DNA of 7,971 bases from CBCXVS01 sp965178525 (GTDB lineage: Bacteria > Tectomicrobia > Entotheonellia > Entotheonellales > Entotheonellaceae): positions 1 through 7,971 of the forward strand of contig CBCXVS010000321.1 in the NCBI GenBank assembly GCA_965178525.1, written 5' to 3'. Below are positions 6,965 to 7,971 of the stretch, one piece after another; the stretch's first letter is position 1, and every line of letters starts with the position of its first letter. A program made the translations under genes and the position numbers. The notes under the pieces are model-generated. The model did not search any database. It was not told where the DNA came from and saw only the letters and a list, made by a program, of their open reading frames with translations.

Positions 6965-7176
6965 CGCAAGACATCCCAATCCTCTTCGGCAACGGATTCC
7001 GTCGGGCGTTCATAGTGCACCACCTTCCCGCGTAACGAGCCACGAACGGCTTCACGCTTGTGCGCTTCACGAGACAGGATGATGACCTCAACTGCTTCCC
7101 CTGCTTGAAACGGGAGAGAGCGGAGTTTCAAAACGCCGTCTTGGGGAATCGTCGTTTCGACTTTATAAGCTCGCAT
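6961..7176 (-). CDS. vapB: VapB-like antitoxin of the PIN toxin
   Basis: 71 residues. The N-terminal half (MRAYKVETTIPQDGVLKLRS, LPFQAGEAVEVIILSRE) looks like a short beta-rich DNA-binding or dimerisation fold of the kind found in antitoxins paired with PIN toxins (DUF2281/DUF104-like, AbrB-like in style). The C-terminal tail with RGSLRGKVVHYERPTESVAE and EEDWDVLR matches the conserved toxin-binding tail of that group. Start is ATG 7174-7176 with GGAG six bases upstream (plus-strand CTCC 7183-7186). Its stop overlaps the toxin start by four bases, so the two are one operon. By family analogy it neutralises the toxin and represses its own promoter. The exact antitoxin family is judged from pattern only. 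Confidence 0.85.
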   Translation of the reverse strand: MRAYKVETTIPQDGVLKLRSLPFQAGEAVEVIILSREAHKREAVRGSLRGKVVHYERPTESVAEEDWDVLR

Positions 7177-7182
7177 ACTTCA

Positions 7183-7186
7183 CTCC
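7183..7186 (-). promoter_or_regulatory. Ribosome binding site of vapB
   Basis: GGAG on the minus strand, six bases before the vapB ATG. No comparable site precedes vapC, which starts inside the vapB stop and is therefore probably translated by coupling. Confidence 0.6.
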
Positions 7187-7187
7187 A

Positions 7188-7251
7188 GAATTTTTGAATT
7201 TTTGCAGAAACGGGGTCAGGAAACGGGGTCGAAGATTAAGATGTGAACATC
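7188..7251. repeat. Repeat-rich upstream region of vapBC (candidate operator)
   Basis: Between vapB and the IS630 remnant there are three short repeats: GAATTTTT twice in tandem (7188-7203), GAAACGGGGTC twice with two bases between (7207-7217 and 7220-7230), and a dyad GATGT-GA-ACATC (7240-7251). Toxin-antitoxin operons are usually controlled by the antitoxin binding such repeats near the promoter, so these are candidate operators. I see no convincing -35/-10 pair on the minus strand; TTCACA (7242-7247) inside the dyad is the best -35-like hexamer, without a good -10. Confidence 0.4.
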
Positions 7252-7325
7252 CCGCTGGAATTTTCAAGGAAAAAATGACCTATAGTTCTTTGCAAATGAA
7301 TTGATAGCGTTTCAAATTTTCCGTG

Positions 7326-7967
7326 TTATAATATAGGATGCGCTTGTTGCTCATCCAACTTGGCGTCGTCTTCCCAAAACCGGTCCTTAACAGACCGGAC
7401 TTTGTTCATGACCCCTTGGCAAGTCGTGGCGGTTATCTTGTCAAATGCCTGTTCTAACTGAATCTTCAGGTTGCTTAGCGTGAAGTCGCCATGGCGTGCC
7501 ACTTCATTTTTCAGAATCCCCCAGCAGGTTTCTATAGGCTGAAGCTCCGGATGATAAGGCGGAGTACGAATCACTTCATGACCATGTTGGCGTGCAATGA
7601 TATCCATGCGATAAGTGGGCTCAGGTGAAATCTTTCTTAAAATGTCGACCAACTCCACTTTTAAACAATCATCCTTGCATGGAATTTTATTCGCTTCAAG
7701 CCAACTTCGAATTCTTTCTTTTGAACAAGTAGGCGTTGGAGCTGAATCATCTGAAAGAATATTGTGATAGCTCGCATTATCCATGATAATCAGGGATGCA
7801 CTTGGGATATGAGGGAGTAGTTTCTCAACAAACCATTTCTGAAACAAATCTCCGTTCATTTGTCCATGATAGTCACCGGTTTTACGCGTACTTTTCAATA
7901 GGGTTGTTCCCCAATAGTTAATGAGGTAGGCTATCCTCCCCCAAACGATGGAGGGAGCCCAGCCAGG
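7326..7967 (-). pseudogene. IS630/Tc1-mariner (DDE_3) transposase, C-terminal catalytic part
   Basis: The frame is open from 7967 to TAA 7326-7328. A TTG at 7898 is a nominal start, but the preceding stretch (VWGRIAYLINYWGTTLL) continues the protein, so the start is not real. The frame is closed upstream by TGA at 7968-7970 on the window edge. Landmarks counted from 7898 are KTGDYHGQMNGDLFQKW, the second catalytic Asp at 40 in LIIMDNASYH, and the catalytic Glu at 123 in RTPPYHPELQPIETCWG, followed by LKNEVARHG. The first catalytic Asp and the DNA-binding N-terminus would be to the right of the window. There are 82 residues between Asp40 and Glu123, far more than the 34 of common IS630 elements, with an insert carrying RIRSWLEANKIP and VELVDILRKI. 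A frameshift beyond the edge, not true truncation, remains possible. Confidence 0.8.
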
Positions 7968-7971
7968 TCAT

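Noticed and set aside
7301..7332. Plus-strand promoter with TTGATA and TATAAT
   Set aside because: The TATAAT (7327-7332) is perfect but the spacer to TTGATA is 20 bases, it overlaps the end of the IS630 gene, and no plus-strand gene follows.
7380..7398. Hairpin CCGGTC/GACCGG as a terminator
   Set aside because: The stem is only six pairs, lies inside the IS630 coding sequence and has no T-run after it on either strand.
1..7971. CRISPR array, tRNA, rRNA or group II intron
   Set aside because: No regularly spaced repeats, no cloverleaf-like sequence, no rRNA-like blocks and no reverse-transcriptase motif were seen on either strand.

Overview
The window is an insertion-sequence graveyard. Almost all of it is remnants of at least eight different transposase genes, and every one lies on the minus strand. 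The only gene pair that looks intact is a small VapB/VapC-type toxin-antitoxin operon at 6575-7176, also on the minus strand. No housekeeping gene, tRNA, rRNA or CRISPR array is visible. The mixture of families (ISKra4, IS3, IS630 and several IS4-superfamily types) and the moderate-to-high GC, with one AT-richer island at about 1.6-2.75 kb, fit a bacterial chromosome or plasmid. An IS-rich acidophilic or soil Firmicute is my best guess, but the sequence does not fix the taxon.

Layout from left to right, with each gene read on the minus strand. 1-113 is the 5' end of an ISKra4-like element whose gene lies outside the window. It has inserted into a second ISKra4-family element (114-1340), whose transposase is cut before its C-terminus. 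That second element has itself inserted into the N-terminal part of an IS4-type transposase (1341-1568). Next come a second IS4-superfamily transposase with one frameshift and one in-frame TGA (1605-2738) and a third, of which only the C-terminal half with the YREK signature is recognisable (2739 to about 3410). 3640-4094 is an unassigned GC-rich stretch. 4095-5134 is a decayed IS3-family element (orfA tail plus orfB, four in-frame stops in orfB). It is broken by a 1.36-kb element with matched terminal inverted repeats (5135-6495), whose single transposase gene carries three frameshifts. After the vapBC operon, 7326-7967 is the C-terminal catalytic part of an IS630/Tc1-mariner transposase, cut by an in-frame TGA at the right edge of the window.

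The region reads as repeated insertion of mobile elements into older mobile elements, followed by mutational decay, with a plasmid- or island-type toxin-antitoxin module kept open in the middle. The points most worth a second look are the reuse of nearly the same 24-bp end at two insertion junctions, the 82-residue D-to-E spacing of the IS630-type transposase, the undamaged toxin-antitoxin pair with its repeat-rich upstream region, and the unassigned 450-bp block. I did not find convincing evidence of a wholly new multi-gene system.
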